Assembly (NCBI GenBank): GCA_964443825.1
Contig: CAYUEV010000001.1
Span: forward strand, 1-64,000
DNA: 64,000 bases
DNA from: UBA1081 sp964443825
Lineage (GTDB): Bacteria; Bacillota; Clostridia; Oscillospirales; Acutalibacteraceae
Direction of reading: 5' to 3'
The position numbers and the translations under genes were made by a program. The notes beneath the pieces are model-generated. The model made no database searches, was not told the origin of the DNA, and was given only the letters and a program-made list of their open reading frames with translations. Shown in pieces: positions 8,432 to 16,600 of this stretch (within the stretch, counting starts at the first letter, position 1; each line of letters opens with the position of its first letter).

Positions 8432-9250
8432 ATGACTATAGAAGAAATAATCCTTAAACGCTCCAACAGGGGGATGGATATTTTAAAAAATTACCTTCCT
8501 CGCGATTTTTGTACGAGAGCGGCGAAAAAACTCTTATCGCTTAAAAGGGGCGTCGTTATTTTAGCAACCGGCTTTTACGTCGCGGGTTACGCCGAAACAG
8601 ACGGTCCCGCCGGAACGTATTTTTTAGCGAAATCCCTTAAAAAAGCGGGGTTTAACCCGGTAATCGCGACCGATAGGTTTTGCGAAGGGTTTTTTGACGA
8701 CATAAAAACTATATACCTCAATGATGATTTTGACCCTGAAGAAATTTTAAAAGAATACGACCCCATATCGCTTATTTCCATCGAAAGGTGCGGCGTAAAT
8801 ATAAACGGGCGCTACGAGAATATGAGGGGGGTTGATATTTCGGAGTTTACCGTGCCTATCGACAAACTCTTTGACCTGGCTAAAGAAAACGATATTTACA
8901 CCATAGGAGTAGGCGACGGCGGGAATGAAATAGGCATGGGGAACTTAAAAGACGCTATTTTAAAAGAGCTTTCTTTAGTTCCTTGCAAAACCGAAACGTC
9001 GGATCTTATTATCGCGACAGTATCGAACTGGGGCGCTTATGGACTCTTAGCGGAAATTTCAGTTCTTTTAGGAGAGAATTTTTTTGTAAGTTACGATGAA
9101 ATTTTCTCATATTTAGAGCGTACGGTATCCATAGGGAGCGTGGACGGCGTTACAAAAAAAAGAACTCCCACCGTGGACGGGTTTAACGAATTCATAGAAA
9201 GAACAGTCGTCGACGAAATCAATTCGTATATAGACGACAAATTAAAATAA
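8432..9250 (+). CDS. DUF4392 protein (D-glutamate cyclase C-terminal-type domain)
   Basis: A 272-residue stand-alone DUF4392 protein. The family blocks are VAGYAETDGPAGTYFLA, SIERCGVNINGRYENMRGVD, IGVGDGGNEIGMGN and TVSNWGAYGL. In mammals this domain is the C-terminal half of D-glutamate cyclase; the N-terminal half is the UPF0317 gene at 5653, so the operon carries both parts. The glycine-rich GDGGNEIGMGN segment looks like a ligand-binding loop. The start is the least certain in the operon: ATG 8432 fits the family N-terminus, but the nearest good Shine-Dalgarno (GAGGAAC, 8404-8410) is over 20 bases away. Last gene before tRNA-Arg; no terminator of its own is visible. Confidence 0.85.
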   Translation: MTIEEIILKRSNRGMDILKNYLPRDFCTRAAKKLLSLKRGVVILATGFYVAGYAETDGPAGTYFLAKSLKKAGFNPVIATDRFCEGFFDDIKTIYLNDDFDPEEILKEYDPISLISIERCGVNINGRYENMRGVDISEFTVPIDKLFDLAKENDIYTIGVGDGGNEIGMGNLKDAILKELSLVPCKTETSDLIIATVSNWGAYGLLAEISVLLGENFFVSYDEIFSYLERTVSIGSVDGVTKKRTPTVDGFNEFIERTVVDEINSYIDDKLK

Positions 9251-9253
9251 CGC

Positions 9254-9282
9254 TTGACATTTTAATCCCATTGTGTTAATAT
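9254..9282 (+). promoter_or_regulatory. Promoter of tRNA-Arg
   Basis: TTGACA at 9254-9259, 17 bases, TAATAT at 9277-9282 preceded by TGt (extended -10). The predicted transcript starts about 8 bases before the mature tRNA end. It begins 3 bases after the DUF4392 stop codon. Confidence 0.85.
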
Positions 9283-9296
9283 CCTAAGTGTGAACT

Positions 9297-9373
9297 GCGC
9301 TGATAGCTCAGCTGGATAGAGTGTCTGGCTACGAACCAGAAGGTCGGGGGTTCGAGTCCCTTTCAGCGCGCCA
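9297..9373 (+). tRNA. tRNA-Arg (anticodon ACG)
   Basis: A complete 77-base cloverleaf. The acceptor GCGCTGA pairs with TCAGCGC, discriminator G, encoded CCA. The anticodon stem TCTGG/CCAGA encloses loop CTACGAA, giving ACG (A34 normally becomes inosine). The T arm has the TTCGAGT loop and two G-U pairs at its base. Confidence 0.97.
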
Positions 9374-9414
9374 AAACTCGCCGCGTAATAAAGCGCGGCG
9401 AGTTTTTGTTTTTT
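9374..9414 (+). terminator. Terminator of tRNA-Arg
   Basis: A 12-bp GC-rich stem (9374-9385/9394-9405, core ACTCGCCGCG) followed by TTTTTGTTTTTT. It ends the tRNA transcript and probably read-through from the upstream operon. Confidence 0.9.
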
Positions 9415-9456
9415 AAGTTCAAATTCTTCCTTCTAAAAAAGAGAATGCAGGATTTT

Positions 9457-10245
9457 TTATTCTCTATTGGTAAAAAGCGTTCCGACGCTTTTGCCTTTTA
9501 ATATATCGTAAATATTTTCAGGGTGTTTGCCGTTTGTAATCACCGTGTCGATTCCGTTGTTAAGAGCGAGTCCCGCCGCTCTTAATTTTGTTTTCATGCC
9601 GCCCGTGCCTCTTCTTGAACCAGCGCCGCCCGCTAACGACACAAATTCGTCTATTTTGGAAATTTTAGGTATAAGTTTCGCGTTAGTGTTAAGTCTGGGG
9701 TCGCTGTCGTAAAAGCCGTCTATATCGGATAGAATAATTAAAGTTTTCGCTTTGCATAGTACCGCCACGACCGCCGATAACATATCGTTATCGCCAAAAA
9801 GACGGTCTTCGGATTCTATTTCAGTGTAGCTTACGGAATCGTTTTCGTTTACGACGGGAATAATTCCCATTTCAAGAAGCGAGTTAAAAGTATTGGTTAG
9901 ATTTTCTTTTTTCTCTTCCTGTTCTATATCTTCGGCGTTTAAAAGAATCTGCGCTATTTGCTTGTCGTAATCGCCGAAAAATTTATCGTAAAGGTATATT
10001 ATGGAGCATTGACCGACTGCCGCGGCCGCTTGTTTCATACGAAGAGAATCCGTGTCGATGTTCAGTTTATTTTTGCCCACGGCGATAGCGCCCGACGACA
10101 CGAGAACCACGTCGTACCCCATATTTTTTACGTCCGACAACGTCAAGGCGAGCCTGTCGAAAGAGCGCAAATCAGTTTTGCCAAATTCGTTTGTAAGCGT
10201 CGATGTGCCTACTTTTACTACAACTCTGTTGCTGAAAAGAGCCAT
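9457..10245 (-). CDS. proB: Glutamate 5-kinase (short form without PUA domain)
   Basis: First step of proline synthesis: phosphorylates L-glutamate to gamma-glutamyl phosphate, an unstable product that cyclises spontaneously to 5-oxoproline. It is 262 residues, only the amino acid kinase domain; the PUA domain of longer (~370 aa) forms is missing, as in several Firmicutes. Motifs are VVKVGTSTLTN, SSGAIAVG, VVNENDSVSY, RLFGDNDMLSA and GGMKTKL. AGAGG lies 8 bases before ATG 10245. No proA neighbours it, which is unusual. It faces the 5-oxoproline operon across the tRNA. Confidence 0.94.
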   Translation of the reverse strand: MALFSNRVVVKVGTSTLTNEFGKTDLRSFDRLALTLSDVKNMGYDVVLVSSGAIAVGKNKLNIDTDSLRMKQAAAAVGQCSIIYLYDKFFGDYDKQIAQILLNAEDIEQEEKKENLTNTFNSLLEMGIIPVVNENDSVSYTEIESEDRLFGDNDMLSAVVAVLCKAKTLIILSDIDGFYDSDPRLNTNAKLIPKISKIDEFVSLAGGAGSRRGTGGMKTKLRAAGLALNNGIDTVITNGKHPENIYDILKGKSVGTLFTNRE

Positions 10246-10275
10246 TAAAAAACCTCTTTTAAAGAATTTGTTAAG

Positions 10276-10304
10276 ATATTACCATATTGTCTATCTTTTG
10301 TAAA
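10276..10304 (-). promoter_or_regulatory. Promoter of proB
   Basis: Minus strand TTTACA (10299-10304), 17 bases, TAATAT (10276-10281) with TGg just before it (extended -10). Confidence 0.7.
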
Positions 10305-10355
10305 GTAAAAAACCTTCTAATATTAACTAAAATTTGCCGTTTTTTTAAAAAACTA

Positions 10356-10384
10356 TTGTAAATCATTTATTTTTGATGTATTAT
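10356..10384 (+). promoter_or_regulatory. Promoter of the flavodoxin/DUF362/permease genes
   Basis: TTGTAA at 10356-10361, 17 bases, TATTAT at 10379-10384. It lies about 75 bases before the flavodoxin start codon at 10459. Confidence 0.6.
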
Positions 10385-10458
10385 TTACATGGGTGTTACT
10401 GATTTAAAACGAAATGTTTCTTAATAAGATTAAAGCTGTGTCTTTAAAGGTGATTGTT

Positions 10459-11085
10459 ATGAGAAGATTTGTTATAGCGGCGCTCGCTGTTTTAATGATT
10501 TTTACTTTCGCATCCTGCAAAGGTTCTGAAGATAAAAGTGATCTGACCTCCCCTCCGTCTGAAAGCGGCGGAACCGAGGACGCGCCGGATAGCGCAAAGA
10601 AAAGCGCGTCTAAAACGCTAGTAGCGTATTTTTCGGTTACAAATAACACAGAAAGGGTCGCCCAAACCATAAGCGAAAGTTTAGGCGCCGATTTATACGA
10701 GATAACGCCCCGGCAGCCTTACAGCGAAGTGGATATCGACTATAACGACCCTGAAAGCCGCTGTTCGAAAGAAAACAACGATCCCGCCGCGAGACCGGCG
10801 ATTTCGGGGGAACTTCCCAACACATACTCTTACGACGTTATATATCTGGGCTACCCGCTATGGTTTGGCAAAGCTCCCAAAATCATGAACACCTTTATAG
10901 AGAGCCTTGATCTTTCCGGCAAGACGATAATCCCGTTCTGCACGTCCGCAAGCAGCGATTTCGGAAACAGCGACGATGATTTAATAGCAGCGTCGGAAGC
11001 GGCTTTTTGGCAGGAGGGAAAAAGATTCGGCGCTCAGGCGACTGAAGATGAAGTAATAAGTTGGGCGAAAGCCGCCGTCAAGTAA
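10459..11085 (+). CDS. Flavodoxin-domain lipoprotein
   Basis: A 208-residue exported protein. It begins MRRFVIAALAVL and has a lipobox FASC, so it is a lipoprotein anchored outside the membrane by its cysteine. An acidic/Ser-rich linker of about 40 residues follows, then a flavodoxin_4-type domain: KTLVAYFSVTNNTERVA is the FMN phosphate loop, with YPLWFGKAP and FCTSASSDFG as the isoalloxazine loops. I chose ATG 10459 (AAAGGTGAT at 10447-10455) over the in-frame ATG at 10414 because it gives a proper signal peptide. A one- or two-electron carrier outside the cell is inferred; a flavodoxin exported by the general pathway must gain FMN outside or be folded late. Confidence 0.85.
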   Translation: MRRFVIAALAVLMIFTFASCKGSEDKSDLTSPPSESGGTEDAPDSAKKSASKTLVAYFSVTNNTERVAQTISESLGADLYEITPRQPYSEVDIDYNDPESRCSKENNDPAARPAISGELPNTYSYDVIYLGYPLWFGKAPKIMNTFIESLDLSGKTIIPFCTSASSDFGNSDDDLIAASEAAFWQEGKRFGAQATEDEVISWAKAAVK

Positions 11086-11108
11086 GATTTTTTAAAAGGG
11101 TAATTAAA

Positions 11109-12332
11109 ATGTATAAGATTAAAAAACAAGCGGCGTTTATTTTATCTTTACTTCTCACTTTTACATTATTTTTCTGCGCGTGCGGAGGCAAGGAGACGAC
11201 TGATGTGAATGAAAACGGAACCGTTATAGACTCTTCTGAAACCGAGAAGCTAAATAACGAAACTAAAGGCGATACTATCGAAAATAACGGGAAGACGACT
11301 GAAACCACTAAAAAAGACGTTTCAACCGCGTCTTCCGCTAATGATAAAACCGCTAAGCCTTCCGAAACTAAAAATAGCGGCGGCGACAACAGTAACGGAA
11401 ATGGCAATTCCGCCGCCTCTAAAACGACTGTCCCGGAGAGCGCTAAAAACCCGACGCCCGGCGCTCCCATCGTTTATTTTACGTCCGATATCAGTTCCGG
11501 CGGCATGATGAAAATATATAAAGCTTTAAACTGGACTCCCACGGGCAAAGTCGCCGTTAAACTTTCAACGGGAGAGCCTCCCGCCAGCAATTATTTGCGC
11601 CCCGAACTTATTAAAGAAGTCGTGAAAGCCGTGTCGGGCACGATAGTCGAATGCAACACGGCTTACGGCGGGTCGAGAAGCAATACGGCGATGCACTATC
11701 AAGTGGCGAAAGATCACGGTTTTACCGATATAGCCGATTTTAAGATTCTCGACGAGGACGGCTCTATGACCCTTCCCGTAAACGGCGGGAAAGTAATCGA
11801 CAAAAATTACGTCGGCAAGGCTTTCGCCGATTATGATTCCTATCTCATTTTGTCTCATTTTAAGGGTCACCCTATGGCGGGTTACGGCGGCGCGATTAAA
11901 AATATCTCGATAGGGCTTGCGTCGAGCGAAGGAAAATCCTGGATTCACAGCGGCGGCAAAGGCGGCAATATGTGGGCGGGGGAGCAAAACGCTTTCCTAG
12001 AGGCTATGGCGGAGGCCGGCAAGTCCGTTTCAGATTACCTTGGAAACGGCAAGAGAATTACTTACATAAACGTTATGAACCGCTTATCGGTCGATTGCGA
12101 CTGCGTGGGTCTTCCCGCCGAACCCGATATGCACGACGTCGGCATTTTGGCCTCTAACGACCCCGTAGCCCTTGATCAGGCTTGTCTCGATCTTATCTAT
12201 GAGCAAAAAGACGGCGACGGAAAATCTCTTGTTAATCGCATAGAGTCAAAAAACGGTCTTCACACTGTCGAACACGCGTATGAAATAGGTCTTGGCGACC
12301 GCGAATACAATATTGTGAACATAGACTCATAA
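11109..12332 (+). CDS. DUF362-domain lipoprotein
   Basis: A 407-residue lipoprotein: signal MYKIKKQAAFILSLLL and lipobox FCAC, then a ~100-residue Ser/Thr/Asn/Lys linker like those that cross the cell wall, then a DUF362 domain (from about residue 115). Recognisable blocks are VAVKLSTGEPP, NTAYGGSR, SHFKGHPMAGYGGAIKN and SNDPVALDQACLDL. A DCDC motif in VDCDCVG could bind metal. DUF362 has no settled function; many members travel with iron-sulfur or flavin proteins. ATG 11109 follows AAAAGGGTAA; the longer reading from 11061 overlaps the flavodoxin gene and lacks a signal. It follows the flavodoxin by 23 bases. Confidence 0.85.
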   Translation: MYKIKKQAAFILSLLLTFTLFFCACGGKETTDVNENGTVIDSSETEKLNNETKGDTIENNGKTTETTKKDVSTASSANDKTAKPSETKNSGGDNSNGNGNSAASKTTVPESAKNPTPGAPIVYFTSDISSGGMMKIYKALNWTPTGKVAVKLSTGEPPASNYLRPELIKEVVKAVSGTIVECNTAYGGSRSNTAMHYQVAKDHGFTDIADFKILDEDGSMTLPVNGGKVIDKNYVGKAFADYDSYLILSHFKGHPMAGYGGAIKNISIGLASSEGKSWIHSGGKGGNMWAGEQNAFLEAMAEAGKSVSDYLGNGKRITYINVMNRLSVDCDCVGLPAEPDMHDVGILASNDPVALDQACLDLIYEQKDGDGKSLVNRIESKNGLHTVEHAYEIGLGDREYNIVNIDS

Positions 12333-12352
12333 TACGGCGCGGTTTAAGTTTT

Positions 12353-13252
12353 ATGCTCGAAACATTAAAGCGTGAATTTACCTACATATGGTATTATTTT
12401 GATATACAGTTCCGTCAGATTTTCCCGTATTTTGTCGTTGGGATAATTCTCGGTTCCGTAATATCGGTATTCATAAAAGATAAAATTCACAACACGTTTA
12501 AGAGCCTTCACGATAAAAAGTTGGGCGTTTTCGGTATAGTTATAGCTAGTGTTCTCGGCATAGCGTCGCCCCTTTGTATGTACGGGACCATTCCTTTAGC
12601 CGCCTCGTTTAAAAAAGCCGGAATAGAAGACGACTGGCTCGCGGCTTTTATGATGAGTTCCATCCTTCTTAACCCTCAGCTTATTATATACAGCACGGCT
12701 TTAGGCGGGAAAGTTCTCGCTATCAGGATTATTTCATGTTTTATTTGCGGGATTATTTCAGGGCTTCTTGTAAGGTGGTTCTATAAGAATAAGTCGTTTT
12801 TTAATTTTAGCGGCTTCGAAGAGCCTAAAAATCACGATACCGACCCCAATATATTTTTAAGGCTTTTAAAAAACATCGGCAGAAACATTAAGGTCACGGG
12901 GCTCTGGTTTCTTTTAGGCGTGCTTTTATCGGCTCTTTTTCAAAGGTACGTGCCTGAGGAGTTTATTACAAAGCTTTTTGGCGAGAACGAGGGTTTTGGC
13001 GTTTTAATGGCCGCTACTATCGGCGTGCCGCTCTACGCGTGCGGGGGCGGGACGATTCCCATTTTAATAGAATGGCTTGAGGAAGGCATGAGCCTGGGTT
13101 CGGCCGCCGCGTTTATGATAACCGGCCCTTCCACAAAAATCACCAACTTAGGCGCTTTAAAAATCGTCTTAGGCGTTAAAAAGTTTGTAATCTATATACT
13201 GTTTGTGATGATATTCTCTATTCTCACGGGATTTATCGTAAATCTCTTTTGA
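12353..13252 (+). CDS. ArsP/DUF318-type permease
   Basis: A 299-residue integral membrane protein with about eight hydrophobic segments in two repeated halves. Each half carries a signature loop: SPLCMYGTIPLAASF in the first and YACGGGTIPILIEW in the second, followed by FMITGPSTKITN. This fits the PF03773 permease family, whose studied members export organoarsenicals or are linked to metals and thiol or redox genes. The cysteines C in SPLC and YACGG are conserved in the family. It begins 20 bases after the DUF362 gene, with a weak Shine-Dalgarno, so the three genes probably form one transcript. Substrate unknown. Confidence 0.82.
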   Translation: MLETLKREFTYIWYYFDIQFRQIFPYFVVGIILGSVISVFIKDKIHNTFKSLHDKKLGVFGIVIASVLGIASPLCMYGTIPLAASFKKAGIEDDWLAAFMMSSILLNPQLIIYSTALGGKVLAIRIISCFICGIISGLLVRWFYKNKSFFNFSGFEEPKNHDTDPNIFLRLLKNIGRNIKVTGLWFLLGVLLSALFQRYVPEEFITKLFGENEGFGVLMAATIGVPLYACGGGTIPILIEWLEEGMSLGSAAAFMITGPSTKITNLGALKIVLGVKKFVIYILFVMIFSILTGFIVNLF

Positions 13253-13261
13253 AAATCAAAG

Positions 13262-13290
13262 TCCCCGTTAAACTAGAAGTTTAGCGGGGA
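13262..13290. terminator. Stem-loop between permease and tRNA-Leu
   Basis: A 12-bp stem (13262-13273/13279-13290, TCCCCG... with one G-U pair), five-base loop. It sits between convergent genes. Neither strand has a strong T tract, so it is a moderate two-way terminator. Confidence 0.55.
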
Positions 13291-13308
13291 TTATTGCGCG
13301 CTCAAATC

Positions 13309-13396
13309 TGGTGCCGGTGGTGGGACTCGAACCCACACGAGTGATTAGCTCAACGGATTTTGAGTCCGTCACGTCTGCCAATTCCATCACACCGGC
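13309..13396 (-). tRNA. tRNA-Leu (anticodon CAA)
   Basis: An 88-base class II tRNA on the minus strand. The acceptor GCCGGTG pairs with CACCGGC; discriminator A and CCA are encoded. The anticodon stem ACGGA/TCCGT encloses CTCAAAA, giving CAA (reads UUG). A long variable arm and T loop TTCGAGT are present. Confidence 0.97.
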
Positions 13397-13409
13397 AAAA
13401 CTGACAATA

Positions 13410-13438
13410 ATTATATAATAATCCTTATTAAAAATCAA
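13410..13438 (-). promoter_or_regulatory. Promoter of tRNA-Leu
   Basis: Minus strand TTGATT (13433-13438), 17 bases, TATAAT (13410-13415), about 14 bases before the mature tRNA end. Confidence 0.8.
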
Positions 13439-13536
13439 GTGCGGACAGATTTTTCATCAAAATAACCAAAAATATCTCTTTATTTATATTAAAAACTTCA
13501 AAACTGTGTTTTTTACAAAATTTTTTTAAAACAAGC

Positions 13537-13565
13537 TTGAAAACAACTCCCGTTTTTGCTACAAT
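13537..13565 (+). promoter_or_regulatory. Promoter of the 1764-residue secreted protein
   Basis: TTGAAA at 13537-13542, 17 bases, TGc then TACAAT at 13560-13565 (extended -10). It shares GCTTGAAAA and TACAATG with the promoter of the small peptide gene at 38344. Confidence 0.75.
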
Positions 13566-13636
13566 GTAGGCGAATAAATATGCGCGGGATTGTATTCTTG
13601 CGTTTATCCCAATGATTCTATTTAGGGGGATTTTAA

Positions 13637-16600
13637 ATGAAAGTTATGAAAAAGGCGCTGTCCGTTTTTCTGGCTGTGCTGATGATGGCGTCCGCCTTTT
13701 CTGTAGGTCTTTACGCCTTCGCCGCCGACGCGCGTCTTGAAAGTCTTTACGCTCAGTTGGGCTATTCCTTTTTCGAGTATGACATGCTCTCGGATGGCGT
13801 TTACGATACGAAGCGCGAAGTTAAAAAGGACGAAAACGGCTATCCTTCAAGGAGTATAGTAGGCGATCTTGATTATTATCAGGTTTCAAACTCTTCCGGC
13901 GATTACGTTTACTCCAATGAGGAGGACGATTCCCCTATACGTTCCATGTCGTACACCCACGCCGTGAACGCTAAAGATAATAAGTCCGGCTCTATTAAAG
14001 CGGCTCTCACGGACTACTTGAGCATTGCCGACGAGCTTATCAGCACGGTATACGGCGAGGGTTATTATACCGTCCCATCAATGAACGACGCCGTTAAAAA
14101 AGCCGTGAAGTTCATTAAAGACGACGACGGAAATTATCTTTTCCTGGACGGTTACACTTACCTCGTCAATAACATAGGCGAGATTGTCGGTCGCTCCGCC
14201 GAGTCCACTTATTCTGTTGCCGGCGGCGCCATAAAAGAAAACGCCGCTCCTCTTACCGAAATTAAGTGGAACGTTACGGGCGCTATAGGCGACAGCGCGC
14301 CCTCCGATCTTATTGAGAGCGGCGCGTTAAGCGCTTTAAAATTGTACGAGTATTGCAATGTTGAAACAATCATTGATTATTTCTCCGGCAACTGCGTCCA
14401 TTTGAATTCCGGCAACTGGTTTCATAAGTTTGTTTTTCAGTGTGATACCGACCTTGAAACCGTCCTTGTGAACGACGGCGGTCTTTCCGCTATCGACAGA
14501 ACTAATGGTCTTACTATGCGCCACACTACCGTTACCTGGACTTTTAAGAGAGGTTTTGACGAGTCCGGAACCAAGGCTTACTACTATAACGGCGGGTATA
14601 CGATCGAAGAAAATACTACTGAGAATACCGATTGTATAAAACTTATAGCTCTTCAGGCAAAGTTAGACGGTTATTTTTCTAAATATTACGCTGATGATGT
14701 TCTTGAAAGCTACAAAACAGATGATTTGAAAAGAGAGTATGACAGCTCTGAATTAAAAACTGATTTGGAAACATTTAACAGTCTTTCCGATTCGGCTAAG
14801 GTCGCGGCTTTCGGTCAGTCGGCTTATAGCTTTATGAATTTAGTCGCTCAGCTAAAGCCTATTGTAGAAAATGATACAGAGGCGACCGGAGAAAAATATC
14901 TTCCTGAGCGAGGATATGAAAATTACGAAGATAAAAGTTATAAAGTCACTACGGAAAAAGTAAGTACCGTCGTAAGCAATATCGATAAACTTTTAGAAGA
15001 ACCGAAAGTCGTCGATATTATTAAACAATTTATTGATTTTGACGATCCGAAATATTCCGATAAGCCGTTCTATGAAGCTGACCCCAAAAACGCTCATGAT
15101 CTTATTGTTCAAGTTATCCAGAACTACCTTTTCAGCGACGACACTATAAACAAAATTATCGGCGCTATCTATCCGATGGTCAGTAAGCTTATTGACCAAA
15201 ATATTACCAATGATTTTATTCATAGCGCCATACAAGGCATTGAAAACATTCCTATCGACGTGCTGAAAGATTTGCTCGAGGAAGCTCTTGGAACGATCGT
15301 GGAGAAGAATAACGGCTGGCAGGCCGTTATATATCAGGTTCTTCTTCAAGGCGGTTACATTGCTCTCACTCCAGCGGGTTTTGCGTGGGTGATGTTGCGA
15401 GCGGGTTATCATACAAAGTACCCGGAGGCTTACGCCGAATTTAAAAAAGCCAAAGGCGGAACTTTATCAAAAGGAACAAACAATGGGGATTCTATAGAAT
15501 TTATAGATGAGAATGGTCAACCTCTTATGGCAGTAGGTAAAGAGGGTGACGAATACAGTGAAAATCGTTGGAAAGATGTAAACTATGATAATGTAGTATG
15601 GGGAGTTAACGGCGACAGGCAGAGATTTGAAGACGCTCTTAATTGCGCTTTAGCTCCTCTTGCACAGCTTTTGGCGGCTGTATTGGGTCATGCTAAACTT
15701 GATGTTTATCTTGGTGATTTTGCGGTAGATTTCTATCTTCAAATATCCGATCTTGATCTTTATGACGACGTACTCTACCCGTTATTAGAAGCTATAGGTG
15801 TGACGGGACTTTGCGCTCCCGGAGATTTCAGGAAATATGCTGGAAATGTTATGGGAGATTTTAACATTAGCAGCATTAAAACATTCTTAGATGATGGCGT
15901 GATAGATCCGCTTCTTGACTGGATAACTGGCACGCTTCTTGAAGAACCTATTTCCGTGATAACCACAATGCTTCCCAATCTTTCTTACTATTTAACTTCC
16001 GGCGCTTTCCTTGCGACTATCAAAAATATTAATATCCCTTTAAAATTAAGAATTGATTTTTTGAGTGTCTTCGACGCTACGCCGACTATTTACACTCTGG
16101 AAATCAATAAACTTCTTGGAGATAGAATTGATTTCCTTGATTCCCTTCAGGGTATAATTGAGCTTATCGGTCTTAACGTAGATACCGGCATTCCCCTTGT
16201 AGGCTATAAAGATCCCAACGATAGTTCCGGGGCGGTTTTCAGACCTGGCGATCCCGAATATGACTTTGCAACTATGACGGAAGGCGTAAAAGTAGCTTAC
16301 CGGAACTCTTCGGGCAACTTACTCGACCATCAAACGGATGAATACAATATCGAGGTTAAGGGAACCGACGAAAACGGCGCTATAATACTTGAAAACGTTG
16401 CGAAAAAATTCGCGGCATACGTTGACACGGCGGGTGACGTCGTATCTACCGACGTAAGCGACGATCCTAAAGCCGCTCCTACAGGTACCGATCCCGTTTA
16501 CGAGTATTACGAGTGGGAAACGGTTGACGAGGCTACGGGAGAAAAAACTCTTCACAGAAATAAAGCCAATAATTCGGGCGACCCGAATCTTGAGCCCGTT

